From positions 83,562 to 147,561 of the forward strand of contig JAKIUF010000006.1 of the NCBI GenBank assembly GCA_021647705.1: a stretch of 64,000 nucleotides of DNA, read 5' to 3'. The notes below the pieces were generated by a model. The model saw only the letters and a list, made by a program, of their open reading frames with translations. It was not told the origin of the DNA and searched no databases. Shown in pieces: positions 27,607 to 36,549 of the stretch; position 1 is the first letter of the stretch; each line of letters opens with the position of its first letter. Source of the stretch: Gammaproteobacteria bacterium (GTDB lineage Bacteria; Pseudomonadota; Gammaproteobacteria; SZUA-152). A program made the translations under genes and the position numbers.

Positions 27607-28038
27607 TCAAGGCGGCTGAATTAATGCAACCCGCCCCGTCATCAGTTCATCTCCTCTGGCACATGCCCGGATATTATATATTGCCCCGTTGCTGTCATTA
27701 AAAATACATTCGGCCTGAATGTGTAACTCGGGCACACTGATGTCGATAAACCGGGAAAACACATGCAATTTCTTTATCGCCCCAAGATAGGCAGGGCGGG
27801 CTGCACCGAGGCCACTTTGTTGTAAGGCTGCGTGAACGGCTGCCGCCTGCGCCCCATATTCCACCAACACCACCGTATCCATCACTCCATCTTCAATCAG
27901 CGGATTATCCATTCGGCGATGACTGGCGGTAACGGCGTTCAGACGGTGTTCATCCCAGTCTGTTATCTGATCGAGCAAACACATGGCTTCGCCATGAGGG
28001 ATAAGTTGAACGATTTTATGGCGCGGGATTGCAGTCAT
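27607..28038 (-). CDS. ApeP-like 3-hydroxyacyl-ACP dehydratase, hotdog fold
   Basis: A 143-residue protein with the opening pattern IVQLIPHGEAMCLLDQITDW, the same layout as the ApeP protein at 45972 (DVLPHRGKMILLDSIESW). A central VEYGAQAAAVHAAL helix follows, and GAIKKLHVFSRFIDI after that. In aryl-polyene synthesis, dehydratases of this kind turn 3-hydroxyacyl-ACP into the enoyl form. It is last in the leftward operon, 64 bases after the chain-length factor. The central Glu-Tyr-Gly-Ala-Gln motif corresponds to the Glu-x2-Ala-Q pattern of the family. Two ApeP-like genes in one cluster is a notable duplication. Confidence 0.75.
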   Translation of the reverse strand: MTAIPRHKIVQLIPHGEAMCLLDQITDWDEHRLNAVTASHRRMDNPLIEDGVMDTVVLVEYGAQAAAVHAALQQSGLGAARPAYLGAIKKLHVFSRFIDISVPELHIQAECIFNDSNGAIYNIRACARGDELMTGRVALIQPP

Positions 28039-28102
28039 GGAATAGTGGTAATGACAATAAAAAAATCAGTTGGCTGAAAATTATTTTATCTATTTTTGCT
28101 GC

Positions 28103-28900
28103 TTAATAGGGTGTTAGATTGACCATCAACATTCCATCACTAGGCAAAGGAAGGTGTAGCTGGCAGTCTTTTTTCCGGGCCAGCGCCTCCAGCAATGGCA
28201 AACTACGTGCTGCAGGATTGCCAAGGCGTACGGCGTCCAAAGCGATATTTTCCATTGGTGTTTCATTTTTTTCTTCCGCACCGAGACCGACAGTCAAACA
28301 AGCGAGGCTGGTATCGTCAGGTGCTGCGGTTAACACCAGAGCCACAGCAAATGGATCCTGGATAAAGCACTTGGCAAACAAAGGCGGTGGAGGCGGCGTG
28401 TCATAAACTGCCAATAAGGCTGATACTCCGTCCAATGCCACCTGAGTGGCGGCTTCCAGTAGTCCTGCGCTGAAGCTACCGTCATAACCAGCCAGACTGG
28501 TAGAAGGTGCGCGAGAGCCAGTGGCGATACTCCAGTAGCCGGCAGCAGCATTGTGGACCGAGTTGTGAAACTGGGTGGGTGATACGGCCCGCTCGGGCTG
28601 CCGCAGCATCCGGCATATCTGATCGACAATGGGAGTATCTCCTCCGGAGGAGGCAAAAATACCCGCCAAAGTGCTGGGGTCAAGATTGCTGCTGTCGATG
28701 GCATCTTCACAGGCACGAAAAGCCAACCGCACCACTTCGGTGGCCCGACGACGTTCATTCGGCGGCAACAGTTTTGGCTTGTAACGATCAAGCGGTCGGG
28801 AAAGGCAGGGCTGTTCACCCCTCAATACCTGGCGTCCTTTAACCCAGTTTTCCAGACCCGGTGCTGCCAAGCCAACGGCATTCACATAAACTTTGATCAT
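28103..28900 (-). CDS. apeC: Aryl-polyene ketosynthase chain-length factor (ApeC-like)
   Basis: A 265-residue truncated ketosynthase-fold protein that starts at the ATG at 28900, whose ATGA overlaps the stop of the upstream ketosynthase. Its pattern is VNAVGLAAPGLENW at the start, then PPNERRRATEVVRLAF, GIFASSGGDTPIVDQICRML, and FHNSVHNAAAGYWSIATGS. SLAGYDGSFSAGLLEAATQV follows. This matches the beta-ketoacyl synthase chain-length-factor family of aryl-polyene clusters. The catalytic Cys of real ketosynthases is absent. It should pair with the ketosynthase encoded immediately upstream and set polyene length. The very short spacing supports a heterodimer. Confidence 0.85.
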   Translation of the reverse strand: MIKVYVNAVGLAAPGLENWVKGRQVLRGEQPCLSRPLDRYKPKLLPPNERRRATEVVRLAFRACEDAIDSSNLDPSTLAGIFASSGGDTPIVDQICRMLRQPERAVSPTQFHNSVHNAAAGYWSIATGSRAPSTSLAGYDGSFSAGLLEAATQVALDGVSALLAVYDTPPPPPLFAKCFIQDPFAVALVLTAAPDDTSLACLTVGLGAEEKNETPMENIALDAVRLGNPAARSLPLLEALARKKDCQLHLPLPSDGMLMVNLTPY

Positions 28901-30084
28901 GCTGAACACCCCACCACCAGACTACAATTGCTGCCACCGAAACCGAAAGAATTGTTCAGCACAGCCCGCAGTGGTTGATATCTGTTCTCCAGCAATACCT
29001 CAATTTTCAGATTCGGATCCAGTGTCTCGCTATTTAATGTCCGGGGCATAAAACCATGCTCCATGCATAACAAGGCCAGCGATGTTTCAACAATGCCAGC
29101 AGCTCCCAAAGTATGCCCTGTCCAACCCTTGGTGGAACTACACGGGGTTTTGCGGCCAAACAAGCTGGCCACGGCTCTGGATTCGGCAATGTCGTTGGCC
29201 TGGGTGCCAGTGCCATGAAGGTTGATATAATCAATGTCCCTGACTGCCAGCCCGGCGCTGGCCAAAGCGGCTTTCATTGCCGCCAATGCACCTTCACCCT
29301 GCGGGTGTGGCGACGACATATGGTAAGCATCGCTACTTTCTCCATACCCCAGCAAGGCGACTCCCCCACGATTCTCTCCAGGCTGGAGCAAAGCAAACCC
29401 GCCCGCCTCACCAATAGAGATTCCGCTACGGGCCATATCAAAGGGGCGGCATTTTTCTGTAGCCACAAGCTGTAAGGCATTGAAGCCATACAAAGTGGTC
29501 AAACAGAGGGAGTCAACACCACCCACCACGGCGGCATCACAAAGCCCGCTCTGTATGGCTCGACTGGCAGAGGCAAACACTTTGGCACTGGAGGAACAGG
29601 CAGTAGAAACTGTGACGCTGAACCCTTCGATACCCAGGTAATGACGCACAAAATCAGTGACAGCATAGGTATTGTGAGTAGTGGATTCATGATACCACTG
29701 CGGCAACGGCTCTTTTTCCGGGTCGATACTGAGATAGGCCTGCTCGGTTTGATGGATACCCGAAGTACTGGTGCCCATAAAAAGACCGATGCGTTTGGCA
29801 CCGTAGCGACTCGTGGCATCACGCACGACATCGATAAACCCGTCCTGTTCCAACGCCAGTTGAGCTAGGCGGTTGTTGCGACAGTCGTAGCTCGCCCATT
29901 GACCTTCCAGACGGAAATCATCAAGGGACGCTACTTTGCCCACCCAGGCATCTAGGTCATCAATTTGAAAAAAATCACAAGCTGTCAGCCCGGAATGCCC
30001 CTCCCGTAACGGTTGCCAATGAGCGTCACGACCGGCACCCAGTGCCGAGGTCAGCGTATAATCAGTGATCTGTAGTGGTTTCAT
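28897..30084 (-). CDS. apeO: Aryl-polyene beta-ketoacyl-ACP synthase (ApeO-like)
   Basis: From the ATG at 30084 this is a 395-residue FabF-type condensing enzyme. It has Cys163 in VSTACSSSAKVF, the His in NLHGTGTQAND and the second His in WTGHTLGAAG, so the Cys-His-His set is complete. The longer frame from 30156 lies inside the acyltransferase gene and is less likely. It overlaps the upstream acyltransferase by 23 bases and the downstream chain-length factor by 4. The order ketosynthase then chain-length factor is that of the ApeO/ApeC pair. It extends the aryl starter with malonyl-ACP units. Confidence 0.88.
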   Translation of the reverse strand: MKPLQITDYTLTSALGAGRDAHWQPLREGHSGLTACDFFQIDDLDAWVGKVASLDDFRLEGQWASYDCRNNRLAQLALEQDGFIDVVRDATSRYGAKRIGLFMGTSTSGIHQTEQAYLSIDPEKEPLPQWYHESTTHNTYAVTDFVRHYLGIEGFSVTVSTACSSSAKVFASASRAIQSGLCDAAVVGGVDSLCLTTLYGFNALQLVATEKCRPFDMARSGISIGEAGGFALLQPGENRGGVALLGYGESSDAYHMSSPHPQGEGALAAMKAALASAGLAVRDIDYINLHGTGTQANDIAESRAVASLFGRKTPCSSTKGWTGHTLGAAGIVETSLALLCMEHGFMPRTLNSETLDPNLKIEVLLENRYQPLRAVLNNSFGFGGSNCSLVVGCSA

Positions 30085-30979
30085 CGAGCCAAAAATCATA
30101 AAAATTGAACCAGTTATAGGGAGCCTCACCAATGTGATGCTCCAAGCGGCGGACATATTCTCCCATAGCCCGAGAAATTTCTGTGTCGCGTTGGTGACGG
30201 GGAGCAGAAAACTGTTCCGTCAACAGTTCAAAATTGAGCTGGTAACGATTCCCCCCTTGATAGAGTCCGAAACAAAGGATGACCGGCGCTTTGAGAATCA
30301 ACCCCAGCAACCATGGCCCAACAGGGAAATTTGCTTGCCCTCCAAGAAACTCACAGCGGATCATCCGCTCATCATTCCCGGCCCTGTCAGCCATAATGCC
30401 AATCATCTCACCCTTTTTGATTGCCTGATCCAGAGTCAAGGCCAACGCCGGTGCAGATTGCGCAGGATCGATAATCGCTGCAGCAAGTTCCGGGTCCAAA
30501 GCATCAATCAGTTCGGCGGCAAGCGGGCTGTGCTGGCGATCAATCAATACACGAATCGGTAAACGCTGTTCTTTTGTCGCTAAAACCCGCATCACATCAA
30601 AACTGCCAAGGTGAGAAACCAGGAGAATACAACCCTGCTTCTGCGTCACATAACGCTGGAATAATTCGGCACCATTGACCTGAATTTGGTATTTATCATG
30701 TTGCCCGGAGAGAAAAAACAAACGATCCACAGAAACAACCGCAAAGGTATAAAAGTGTTTCCACAAATCCAGCCATCCTGGTTTGCGCCCCAGTGCCCGG
30801 GTCAAATACTGGCGTGAAGCCCGGCGAGCCGTGGCGGCGGTCAACAAGAAATAAAATGCTACTGGATAAAGTAACAGCATCATAAATCGTCGGCCAAGAT
30901 GCAGAGCCGCCCATACCAGCAATGTCAACATAGTGCGGTTGCTTCGTTCTTTCTGTTCATGCCACCGGGGGGCCGTCAT
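30062..30979 (-). CDS. Lysophospholipid/lipid A-type acyltransferase (ApeD-like)
   Basis: From the ATG at 30979 (ATGA overlap with the upstream dehydratase stop) this is a 305-residue protein. It has an N-terminal membrane segment and the LpxL/HtrB-type acyltransferase domain: CILLVSHLGSFDVMRVLA (the H-x4-D motif is HLGSFD), IRVLIDRQHSPLAAELI and MIGIMADRAGNDERMIRC. Aryl-polyene clusters carry such an enzyme, thought to attach the polyene carboxylate to the lipid anchor. It lies between the ApeI-like dehydratase and the ketosynthase in the leftward operon. Acceptor unknown. Confidence 0.82.
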   Translation of the reverse strand: MTAPRWHEQKERSNRTMLTLLVWAALHLGRRFMMLLLYPVAFYFLLTAATARRASRQYLTRALGRKPGWLDLWKHFYTFAVVSVDRLFFLSGQHDKYQIQVNGAELFQRYVTQKQGCILLVSHLGSFDVMRVLATKEQRLPIRVLIDRQHSPLAAELIDALDPELAAAIIDPAQSAPALALTLDQAIKKGEMIGIMADRAGNDERMIRCEFLGGQANFPVGPWLLGLILKAPVILCFGLYQGGNRYQLNFELLTEQFSAPRHQRDTEISRAMGEYVRRLEHHIGEAPYNWFNFYDFWLDETTTDH

Positions 30980-31308
30980 GGTTGCTGCTCCCGAGGTGCA
31001 TGTCCAGCCAGTTCCAGTACACCTTTGCAAACGAGGTTAGGGGGACAATGACAAGCAACATCCAGACGCTGCAACGCCGGATCACTTTTCAATTCCAGGC
31101 GACACTGATCACCAGGGTGGAGGCTTTTGAGAAATTTCATCGATTTGATAGTGATGATGGCGTGAGTGCAATACTGACGGTGAACCCGGGCAAAAATCCA
31201 TTGCATTAACAACGCTCCGGGAACAATGGGATCTCCGGGGAAATGAGCGGGGAAACACGGGTGCTGTTGTGGCACGGTAAAATAGAGTGTGATCACATCG
31301 GGCTTCAT
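30976..31308 (-). CDS. apeI: ApeI-like hotdog dehydratase, copy 1
   Basis: A 110-residue hotdog protein with AHFPGDPIVPGALLMQWIF, the FabZ/ApeI active-site stretch with His and Pro-Gly intact, and MKFLKSLHPGDQCRLEL in the second half. With ApeP-type partners it dehydrates the 3-hydroxyacyl-ACP polyene intermediates. It starts 6 bases after the AMP ligase gene (31315) and overlaps the acyltransferase by 4 bases, so it is tightly coupled. A second ApeI-like gene lies at 36810 in the divergent operon, with HFPSHPMLPGVVQIQW at the same place. Confidence 0.85.
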   Translation of the reverse strand: MKPDVITLYFTVPQQHPCFPAHFPGDPIVPGALLMQWIFARVHRQYCTHAIITIKSMKFLKSLHPGDQCRLELKSDPALQRLDVACHCPPNLVCKGVLELAGHAPREQQP

Positions 31309-31314
31309 TTCAGT

Positions 31315-32670
31315 TTATTTCAACAACGCTTGCAATAACGAGATAGAAAGCTTGCCCGTGTCATTACGCGGCAAAGCCGCAACCTTTTTAATCGGCCGGG
31401 GCAAAAACACCAAATCAACCCTTTGCGCCAGCGCCTCCCGGAGAGCATGCAGCGAAAGCTGGGAGACAACCAGTGCTACCGGGCGTCGAGGCCATTTATT
31501 GTCTCTTCCCTCTCCCTCATCAGCCATAAAAATGACACCGTCTTCCACTCCTTCAATCGCTAAAAATTTGAGCGTAAGATCCGCGAGGGAAGCTCTTTTG
31601 CCACCAACATTAATCATGTCCACCGAACGCCCCAGAAGATGAAACCGGTGTTGATCAATAAGTTCCAAACGATCTTCCACTCGTGCGGCATCAGCAAGAT
31701 GTGGACCCTGAACATGTACCAAATCTTCGGTTGATGTTTTGTTCATCATCAGAGTCATGCCGTCCAACAAGGTCCAGTTATCATCACTGATGGTTCGCCG
31801 GGTCGCCATGCTGCCCGCTTCCGTACAACCGTATATTTCTTCCACCGGTGCCTGAAACAGGTTTTCAGCCTCCGCTGCCTTGAGTTTGTCCAGTGGTGCT
31901 GTTGCCGATATCACTTTACTCACCACCGGCATTTTTGTACGAGTGGCGACCATCGCACGCAAATGCACCGGCGTTGTCACCAACAACCGCGAATCCGACA
32001 AAGAAGCAAGTGTAAATGCAATATCATCAGCATAGAACGGGTGACGGGAATCCATAACACAGCCGCCATGCAAGGCCATCATGAGCGTCATTTCCAGTCC
32101 ATACATATGTTGGGAAGGTACGGTAGCAACAATGGTCGGCCGTTCCTCCGGTGCCACGAACCGGGCTGCCAACATTCTGGTGGTACCGACCAGGGTTCGC
32201 CACAGCTTTCGGTTGGGCGACGGCTTGCCGGTCGTACCGGAAGTAAAAGCGATTGCAGCCAACTGGTTGCCTTTCAGCCATGGCAATTCCGGCTCCTGCC
32301 CGTTATTCAACAACGCAATGTTCACTGTTGCCGCACGAAGATCCAGTGTCACGATCTCCGCCAGTTCCTCATCGTCGTCGATCACCGCACAACAATCCGG
32401 ATAATCCGCGACAACGTCGGCTATGGTCTGTGATTGACGGCCGGATGGTAACAGGTTAACGCTTCCCTTCACCAGAGCGGCACAAAATACCAACGCAAAA
32501 TGATAGCGGTCCCGGCACAAATTGATCAGGTAAGGGGTATTCGGCAACTGCCGGGACAAGGCCACGACCCGGGCAATAAAATGCTGCTGACTGACCTGTT
32601 GGCCACCGCTGAACATGATGGGTGCCGCTGGCCGAAATACATGAATCAAAGGAATGTCGTCGTTCTGCAT
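31315..32670 (-). CDS. apeH: Aryl-activating AMP-dependent ligase (ApeH-like)
   Basis: A 451-residue adenylate-forming enzyme. The AMP-binding signature is AIAFTSGTTGKPSP. Later motifs include EIYGCTEAGSMATRRT and HLLGRSVDMINVGGKRASL, with the catalytic Lys region NDTGKLS near the C-terminus. In aryl-polyene pathways ApeH activates the hydroxybenzoate starter and loads it onto an ACP. The starter would here come from the chorismatase encoded at 34581. It is somewhat shorter than usual acyl-CoA synthetases, as ApeH proteins are. It starts 3 bases after the apeG stop. Confidence 0.88.
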   Translation of the reverse strand: MQNDDIPLIHVFRPAAPIMFSGGQQVSQQHFIARVVALSRQLPNTPYLINLCRDRYHFALVFCAALVKGSVNLLPSGRQSQTIADVVADYPDCCAVIDDDEELAEIVTLDLRAATVNIALLNNGQEPELPWLKGNQLAAIAFTSGTTGKPSPNRKLWRTLVGTTRMLAARFVAPEERPTIVATVPSQHMYGLEMTLMMALHGGCVMDSRHPFYADDIAFTLASLSDSRLLVTTPVHLRAMVATRTKMPVVSKVISATAPLDKLKAAEAENLFQAPVEEIYGCTEAGSMATRRTISDDNWTLLDGMTLMMNKTSTEDLVHVQGPHLADAARVEDRLELIDQHRFHLLGRSVDMINVGGKRASLADLTLKFLAIEGVEDGVIFMADEGEGRDNKWPRRPVALVVSQLSLHALREALAQRVDLVFLPRPIKKVAALPRNDTGKLSISLLQALLK

Positions 32671-32673
32671 AAG

Positions 32674-33282
32674 TCAGCGTTGTCGAATATCAGCACTAAC
32701 CACTATCCTGAGATAGTCTACAAACCCGGGCTGATCGTAATGATGAAAGCGCCACTTACGATAGACATATTCAATCACAAATAATAAAGCAGCCAATATA
32801 TAATTGATAAAATTGGTGAACAGAGACCACAACGTGATCGAGCCCAACCACGGCAACAAAGCAGACCACAAAGCCATGGCCGCAAAAAAAATCGCCCACA
32901 TCAACGTCACACTTCGGGTATAACGGCACATATATGCGGGCAAGGAACCATGCACCTGTTCAGCAATAGCAGTCACCAGTGGTTTTCCTCCCGGTAACAG
33001 ACCACGAAAAAAAACACCCCATAACAGCAAAGGAATCACTACCGGAGGCACATATAACAGATAGAGGGTAACCCCCTGGTTATTAATCGCGAAAAGCAGC
33101 ACTAGAATCAGTAAAAATAAACCCTGAGTGAAACGATTGCCTTGCCGTAAACTTGGCAACAATAGCCCCAGAGCCAGCACCAGCAAGGCCAAAATCTGCA
33201 CCATCGGCAGATCCAACCATACCGCTAAATGAACCAACAGAGGGTAACTCAGGGTCAGTGCCACCGGCATAGCCGAACTCAC
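32674..33282 (-). CDS. apeG: COG4648 membrane protein (ApeG-like)
   Basis: A 202-residue integral membrane protein with about six hydrophobic segments. It has the family stretch FRGLLPGGKPLVTAIAEQVH and MCRYTRSVTLMWAIFFAAMA. The C-terminus, FVIEYVYRKWRFHHYDQPGF, is also typical. COG4648 proteins are constant members of aryl-polyene clusters, with unknown biochemical role; transfer or membrane tethering is presumed. It sits between the ACP (11 bases) and the ApeH ligase (3 bases) in the leftward operon. Confidence 0.85.
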   Translation of the reverse strand: MSSAMPVALTLSYPLLVHLAVWLDLPMVQILALLVLALGLLLPSLRQGNRFTQGLFLLILVLLFAINNQGVTLYLLYVPPVVIPLLLWGVFFRGLLPGGKPLVTAIAEQVHGSLPAYMCRYTRSVTLMWAIFFAAMALWSALLPWLGSITLWSLFTNFINYILAALLFVIEYVYRKWRFHHYDQPGFVDYLRIVVSADIRQR

Positions 33283-33293
33283 AGACTCAGGAA

Positions 33294-33563
33294 TCAGCTA
33301 TGAATGTGTGTAGTCAATGCACGCAGACTGGAAAATATCTGCTGGTTATTCTCATCATCCGCTTTTAACTGAACACCGTATTGACGAAAGACCGCAAGAG
33401 AAATTTCCAGTGCATCGATAGAATCAAGACCGAGGCTATCAGGTGCATCGAACCCAAACAAAGGGGCCTCTGGGGAAATATCATCAGCACTGATATCCTC
33501 CAGATCCAGCGTGTTAACCAGCATTTCTGCCAGCTCTTTTTCTTGTTGTGATTGCACGCCCAT
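33294..33563 (-). CDS. Acyl carrier protein, aryl-polyene type, copy 1
   Basis: An 89-residue protein from the ATG at 33563, chosen because AGGTGG lies about 8 bases upstream; a 4-codon-longer GTG start is possible. The 4'-phosphopantetheine site is the Ser in GLDSIDALEISL, with the acidic helix FGFDAPDSLGLDSID before it. ApeE and ApeF-type ACPs carry the aryl starter and the growing polyene. It is the second gene in the leftward operon. A second ACP is at 36550. Which one is ApeE and which is ApeF cannot be read from sequence. Confidence 0.88.
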   Translation of the reverse strand: MGVQSQQEKELAEMLVNTLDLEDISADDISPEAPLFGFDAPDSLGLDSIDALEISLAVFRQYGVQLKADDENNQQIFSSLRALTTHIHS

Positions 33564-33648
33564 GATAACTACCACCTGAAAACTGTTTTTTTGTACATGT
33601 CACCTAATATCCTGCGAGTACTCACACTCACCCAGCACGACCCAAGTG

Positions 33649-34413
33649 TCAGCCATTCGTTTTAATTTCACTGCCACTGTATTCACTGAACATTCCCATC
33701 ACCACATGACGCCGGGGCAGCTGTAAACCAACCTCTTCCATTGTCGCCAGGATAATTGACGGGGAAACACATTGCTCAATGGTATCCCAATAATAACGCA
33801 TCAGTTCCTGAGCCTCACTGCTACGACGAAACAAACGGGTCAAGGTAGGCACCACACCTTTCATGTAAAACTTGAGCCCCCCCTTGAAGAAAGCATTCTC
33901 CGGCCGGGTAATTTCCAGCAACAGGATTTTCCCTCCCGGTTTCAATACCCGACGATACTCGGAAAACAAAGCATGCAAATCCGCTACATGACGAAGGGCA
34001 AAGCCCATGGTCACACGATCAAAAGTATCATCAGGGAACGGCAACCTCTCCCCCAGACCCTGGGCAATATTGGACACTCCCCGGGTTTTCGCTTCGCCAA
34101 GCATACCGGCGCTGGGATCTAAAGCAACCACCAAACCTTTATCCTGAACGATGCCCTGGGCCAGATGGGCCACTACGCCAGTACCAGAACCAACATCCAG
34201 CACCCACATACCCGGTTCCAGACCGGATCGTTCCAAAGCCTGACGTCGATACAATTCCCCGGAGCCGAAGCTCATAATGCTGTTAATCCAGTCGTAATGC
34301 GCCGCCGACGAATCAAACATTCCGTCGACTCGTCCACGGCGTTCACTTTCGTCCCCATAATACTCCGGAAGGACCGGATGAGGAGCCACTTGTTCTTTGT
34401 TTTGGGTTTTCAT
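33649..34413 (-). CDS. SAM-dependent methyltransferase, UbiE-like
   Basis: A 254-residue class I methyltransferase that opens the leftward operon. Motif I is VLDVGSGTGVVAHLAQG, followed by VVALDPSAGMLGEAK and RLPFPDDTFDRVTMGFALRH, and the UbiE-like YRRVLKPGGKILLLEITRPE. The closest familiar relatives are UbiE/MenG demethylmenaquinone methyltransferases. In this cluster it more likely methylates the aryl head group or its oxygen, as in type I aryl polyenes and xanthomonadins, which are often O-methylated. The substrate is inference from context. It is divergent from the chorismatase gene. Confidence 0.82.
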   Translation of the reverse strand: MKTQNKEQVAPHPVLPEYYGDESERRGRVDGMFDSSAAHYDWINSIMSFGSGELYRRQALERSGLEPGMWVLDVGSGTGVVAHLAQGIVQDKGLVVALDPSAGMLGEAKTRGVSNIAQGLGERLPFPDDTFDRVTMGFALRHVADLHALFSEYRRVLKPGGKILLLEITRPENAFFKGGLKFYMKGVVPTLTRLFRRSSEAQELMRYYWDTIEQCVSPSIILATMEEVGLQLPRRHVVMGMFSEYSGSEIKTNG

Positions 34414-34580
34414 GACCGAATTTCCACCACTTGACTACCAACAGCAGGACACTTTACTGTCTGGGAGTATATTTGTATAGGCGCTATACTCTTGTTCCGC
34501 AAAACAGCAATCTGTACGGACAACATTCTAACAATTACCTGTTTATAATAAAACCAACCAAACAAATTTCAGGGATTTTC
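34414..34580. promoter_or_regulatory. Divergent promoter region of the polyene cluster
   Basis: The 167 bases between the two divergent operons contain AGTATA (34466-34471) and TATACT (34485-34490) as an inverted pair around GTATAGGCGC. These could be face-to-face -10 boxes or one palindromic operator. No clear -35 boxes were placed. Start codons of both operons flank the region. Coregulation of both arms from here is likely but inferred. Confidence 0.4.
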
Positions 34581-35591
34581 GTGGTGCAGCCAAACCAATC
34601 GCTCCAAATATCACCCATAATATCTTGTCGTTATTCAAGCCAGACTCCAGACGCACTTCTGAAAAGTGATGACGTACTGACAGTCATCAGTTTCGGCCAA
34701 GGCTGTGCGCCCACAAAAAAATCTCGCCATTTCAATACCGGTTTGCCTGTCCTCGGCAAGCCCCTCTGCGAGGTCTGGCACAGTCAGACTACAGTGGAAC
34801 ACGGTATCGAGGACCATTGTTACTGGTCAAGCAATGAGGAGCTGATGTGTCTCGGTCTATGGGTCAACGAACGTCATTATTCTGACCTCAAAACGGCAGT
34901 TTTCGCATCCTATACCACTTTGCTACAAAAACTTCGGGATCGAAACTACCCTCATCTGCTCCGGGCCTGGAACTATCTTCCCCGGATTAATCACGGTGAT
35001 AACGATAACGAACGGTACAAACAGTTTTGTCTCGGTCGCCACGAGGCATTCAGCCACTGTCAGCAACATCATTATCCGGCTGCCACTGCCATCGGACATG
35101 GCAGCGGCGATATCGTGATTTACCTGATGGCATCGCGCCAAACAGTTCCTCAACATTTCGAAAACCCTGATCAGTTAAGCGCTTTTTGCTACCCCAGAGA
35201 ATACGGCCCCAAAAGTCCTTCTTTTGCCCGGGCCTCGGTGTTACAAAATCAAAATGGAAAACAACTCTACCTGTCAGGGACAGCCAGTATTCATGGCCAC
35301 CAGTCCTTGCATCCGAATAACTTTAACGGCCAGATGGATGTGACTTGCGGAAATATCAACACACTGCTGCAACACGTTGCCAGCCAACTTCGAGTGGAAA
35401 CAACACCCACCCTAGAATTGATAAAAGTTTATGTCCGCAACCGCCAGGATCTGAACAAGGCTGAAGCGGCCATTGAACAACATTTTGGCCCGGAAGTACC
35501 CGCACTGTTTCTTCAGGGTGATATTTGTCGTCAGGAGCTGTTAGTCGAAATTGACGGCATGTGCCAATTCGATCACGGCACCGGGCAATGA
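34581..35591 (+). CDS. Chorismatase, XanB2/Hyg5-like (hydroxybenzoate synthase)
   Basis: The start chosen is GTG at 34581, because AGGGA lies 6 bases upstream and the protein (336 residues) then fits the family; the frame upstream to 34431 would run into the promoter. Family features are NLPRI-type LRAWNYLPRINHGDNDNERY, KQFCLGRHEAFSH, FARASVLQNQNGKQLYLSGT and ASIHGHQSLH. The C-terminal RidA-like ELIKVYVRNRQDL follows. Chorismatases hydrolyse or eliminate chorismate. XanB2 makes 3- and 4-hydroxybenzoate, and 3-hydroxybenzoate starts xanthomonadin synthesis. It is the first gene of the rightward operon and overlaps the next gene by ATGA. This points to xanthomonadin-like chemistry. Confidence 0.85.
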   Translation: MVQPNQSLQISPIISCRYSSQTPDALLKSDDVLTVISFGQGCAPTKKSRHFNTGLPVLGKPLCEVWHSQTTVEHGIEDHCYWSSNEELMCLGLWVNERHYSDLKTAVFASYTTLLQKLRDRNYPHLLRAWNYLPRINHGDNDNERYKQFCLGRHEAFSHCQQHHYPAATAIGHGSGDIVIYLMASRQTVPQHFENPDQLSAFCYPREYGPKSPSFARASVLQNQNGKQLYLSGTASIHGHQSLHPNNFNGQMDVTCGNINTLLQHVASQLRVETTPTLELIKVYVRNRQDLNKAEAAIEQHFGPEVPALFLQGDICRQELLVEIDGMCQFDHGTGQ

Positions 35592-36394
35592 AAGATATCA
35601 GTGATCATAGCGACAGAACGCTGCTCAACACCATCAACTACATCTGGCGGTTATTGGTTACTGGTTTCAGTTTCATGCTTTTCGGCATTGGCGGTGCAAT
35701 ATTGTCCATCGTGCTATATACAATCTCTCACCTGATTCCCATGAGTAACGGCCGAAAGCTGTCTTTTATCCGCAGCACAATTTCACGAACGCTCGGCATT
35801 TACCTCCTCTTTCTCCGTCTCTGTGGCTTGCTCAGTTATGAGATTCATGGCCGCGAGCACCTCAGACCCAATGGCCAATTAATCATCGCCAACCATCCTT
35901 CCCTGCTGGACGTCGCATTTGTGATCTCTCTCATCAGACGGACAGATTGTGTGATCAAATCAAGTCTTCAGCGTACGCCCCTCACCCGAGGCCCCGTCAA
36001 CACAGCCAAATATATCAGTAACGATTCAAAACAATTAATCCAGAATTGCGTGGATTCACTACAACAAGGAAATTCCCTGGTCATATTTCCCGAGGGAACC
36101 CGTACCCGGCCAGGGGAAGCCTTAAAATTCCAGCGCGGTGTCGCCAATGTGGCCCTGATGGCGGAAAAAAATATCACCCCCATCACCATACGCTGTGAAC
36201 CGGCAGCCTTGCTCAAACATCAAAAGTGGTACCAGATTCCCAAACTGCCGCCTCACTACACAATTCATGTTCTGCCCGACATCGCCATCGAACCTTATCT
36301 GGCCATGGAGGCGATGCAAAGCCAAAAAGCACGACGACTCAACCGGGACCTGATCGATTTTTTTACCGTCCGCATTAACAACCCAGGGCACTGA
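35588..36394 (+). CDS. PlsC-type 1-acylglycerol-3-phosphate acyltransferase
   Basis: From the ATG at 35588 (ATGA overlap with the chorismatase stop) this is a 268-residue membrane-anchored acyltransferase. It has N-terminal hydrophobic segments and the NHPSLLD motif (H-x4-D), with IFPEGTRTRPGEALKFQRG as the second block. Xanthomonadin clusters encode such a PlsC-like enzyme, assumed to esterify the polyene to a lipid. It is followed by 155 bases without a gene before the ACP. Acceptor and donor are not readable. It is distinct from the LpxL-type enzyme at 30062, so the cluster has two acyltransferases. Confidence 0.85.
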   Translation: MKDISDHSDRTLLNTINYIWRLLVTGFSFMLFGIGGAILSIVLYTISHLIPMSNGRKLSFIRSTISRTLGIYLLFLRLCGLLSYEIHGREHLRPNGQLIIANHPSLLDVAFVISLIRRTDCVIKSSLQRTPLTRGPVNTAKYISNDSKQLIQNCVDSLQQGNSLVIFPEGTRTRPGEALKFQRGVANVALMAEKNITPITIRCEPAALLKHQKWYQIPKLPPHYTIHVLPDIAIEPYLAMEAMQSQKARRLNRDLIDFFTVRINNPGH

Positions 36395-36549
36395 AACACA
36401 ACGATGAACCGATAAATTTCCTGCCACGATGCAATGAAAACCCGTGTATTATTTGCTAGAATACCCGACCAGCACGCTGCCAAGACTGTTTTGATAATGT
36501 ACTGGCCACTGTGAACAACAGTTAACTATAATAAAAAACCGGTTTTGTT

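Noticed and set aside
34431..34580. Longer start of the chorismatase reading frame
   Set aside because: The translated 50 residues are not family-like and lie in the divergent promoter. The GTG at 34581 has a ribosome site.
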